Assembly (NCBI GenBank): GCA_023382935.1
Contig: JAHDXL010000004.1
Location: 210,122-274,121 of the forward strand
Direction: 5' to 3'
Length of the DNA stretch: 64,000 nt
DNA from: Phycisphaerales bacterium
GTDB lineage: Bacteria > Planctomycetota > Phycisphaerae > Phycisphaerales > UBA1924
A model generated the notes under the pieces. That model was not told the origin of the DNA. It did no database searches and saw only the letters and a list, made by a program, of their open reading frames with translations. The position numbers were made by a program, and so were the translations under genes. This document shows positions 63,503 to 64,000 of the stretch, piece by piece. How positions within the stretch are numbered: the stretch's first letter is position 1; each line of letters begins with the position of its first letter.

Positions 63503-64000
63503 TCACTCAAGGTATGTGTACCCCTCAAGCCCGTTCTCGTAGAACGACAGCAGCGCCCGGCTCTCCTTCACGCTCATGCGGTTCTCCTTCACGGCACGCT
63601 CCACGTCGCGCCGCATGGCCCGCTTGAGGTCGCCCGGGTCAAACTGCAGGTAGCCGAGCACCTCACGCACCGTGTCGCCCTCGATCACCTCGCCGATCGA
63701 CCACGTCCCATCGTCCTCCAGCATCACGTGTACCGCGTGCGTGTCGCCGAACAGGTTGTGCAGGTCGCCCAGCACCTCCTGGTAGGCCCCGACGAGGAAG
63801 AACCCCAGGTAATACGGCTCGTCCTCCTTCACGTCGTGGAGCTCCAGCGTCTTGCGGATCGCCTCGCCCTGAATCGAGCAGAACTTGCTGATCTGCCCGT
63901 CCGAGTCGCAGGTGATGTCGGCCAGTATGCCCCGCCGCGTCGGCTTCTCCTCCAGCCGGTGAATCGGGCAGATCGGAAACAACTGGTCAATCGCCCATGA
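63503..64000 (-). CDS. speA: Biosynthetic arginine decarboxylase, C-terminal part (runs off the window)
   Basis: PLP enzyme turning arginine to agmatine, the first step of the agmatine polyamine route. The window holds the last ~165 residues; the gene continues past 64000. Key motifs are SWAIDQLFPICPIHRL (start of the fragment), RRGILADITCDSDG (the conserved TCDSDG Cys site of group IV decarboxylases) and PYYLGFFLVGAYQEVLGDLHNLFGDTHAV, which is diagnostic of SpeA. The tail FYENGLEGYTYLE is also typical. It is on the same strand as the deoxyhypusine synthase-family gene. Confidence 0.95.
   Translation of the reverse strand, partial: SWAIDQLFPICPIHRLEEKPTRRGILADITCDSDGQISKFCSIQGEAIRKTLELHDVKEDEPYYLGFFLVGAYQEVLGDLHNLFGDTHAVHVMLEDDGTWSIGEVIEGDTVREVLGYLQFDPGDLKRAMRRDVERAVKENRMSVKESRALLSFYENGLEGYTYLE

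Overview
The window is a GC-rich bacterial chromosome segment with dense protein-coding genes on both strands. I see no rRNA, tRNA or CRISPR array. Several features point to a Planctomycetota bacterium, most likely Phycisphaerae-like. Secreted proteins end in PEP-CTERM-like tails (PAPG/PAPA, hydrophobic stretch, RRRR) or in a pair of dockerin-like Asp-rich loops closing with a Cys. A dcw-type cell-wall run (murC-murB-ddl-ftsQ-like) is followed by greA instead of ftsA/ftsZ. Short palindromic repeats of a type common in these genomes occur. The lineage call is inference from gene content.

Layout: 0-9.9 kb carries the edge of pdxA, a secreted subtilase, rho, enzyme I of the PTS, an RNase E/G and dxr. 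10-30 kb is a surface-polysaccharide region: a TPR/OGT-type glycosyltransferase, four sulfotransferase-family proteins, a UbiA-type polyprenyl-phosphate transferase with a methyltransferase, a multi-pass glycosyltransferase candidate, gmd and fcl (GDP-fucose supply), a Wzx-like flippase, and a large secreted metalloprotease, an FG-GAP protein and a short citrate-synthase-like lyase among them. Together these could make and export a fucose-containing, sulfated polymer. 30.2-31.1 kb is a dead IS630-family element with recognisable ends. 31-45 kb holds clpB, a small lipoprotein, greA, the cell-wall run, a Nudix hydrolase, a CPBP protease and rplM-rpsI.

45.3-46.1 kb has no convincing gene but contains a chain of hairpins ending in a strong terminator just upstream of nhaA; this may be a structured RNA. 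After nhaA, a class-IV aminotransferase and an HD-GYP protein comes a decaying stretch (49.2-51.7 kb): palindromes, a subtilase pseudogene with at least five lesions and a PEP-CTERM gene with an uncertain 5' end. aroC, gmk, tsaE (with a C-terminal YacG-like tail that lost most zinc ligands), an ExbB-ExbD-ExbD operon and thiL follow.

57.6-60.5 kb is a small accessory cluster (interrupted membrane-anchored protein, Cys-rich secreted protein, frameshifted MauE-like protein, pseudopilin-like protein). The right end carries an inverted repeat, a deoxyhypusine-synthase-family gene, a PEP-CTERM protein and the end of speA, which suggests polyamine metabolism.
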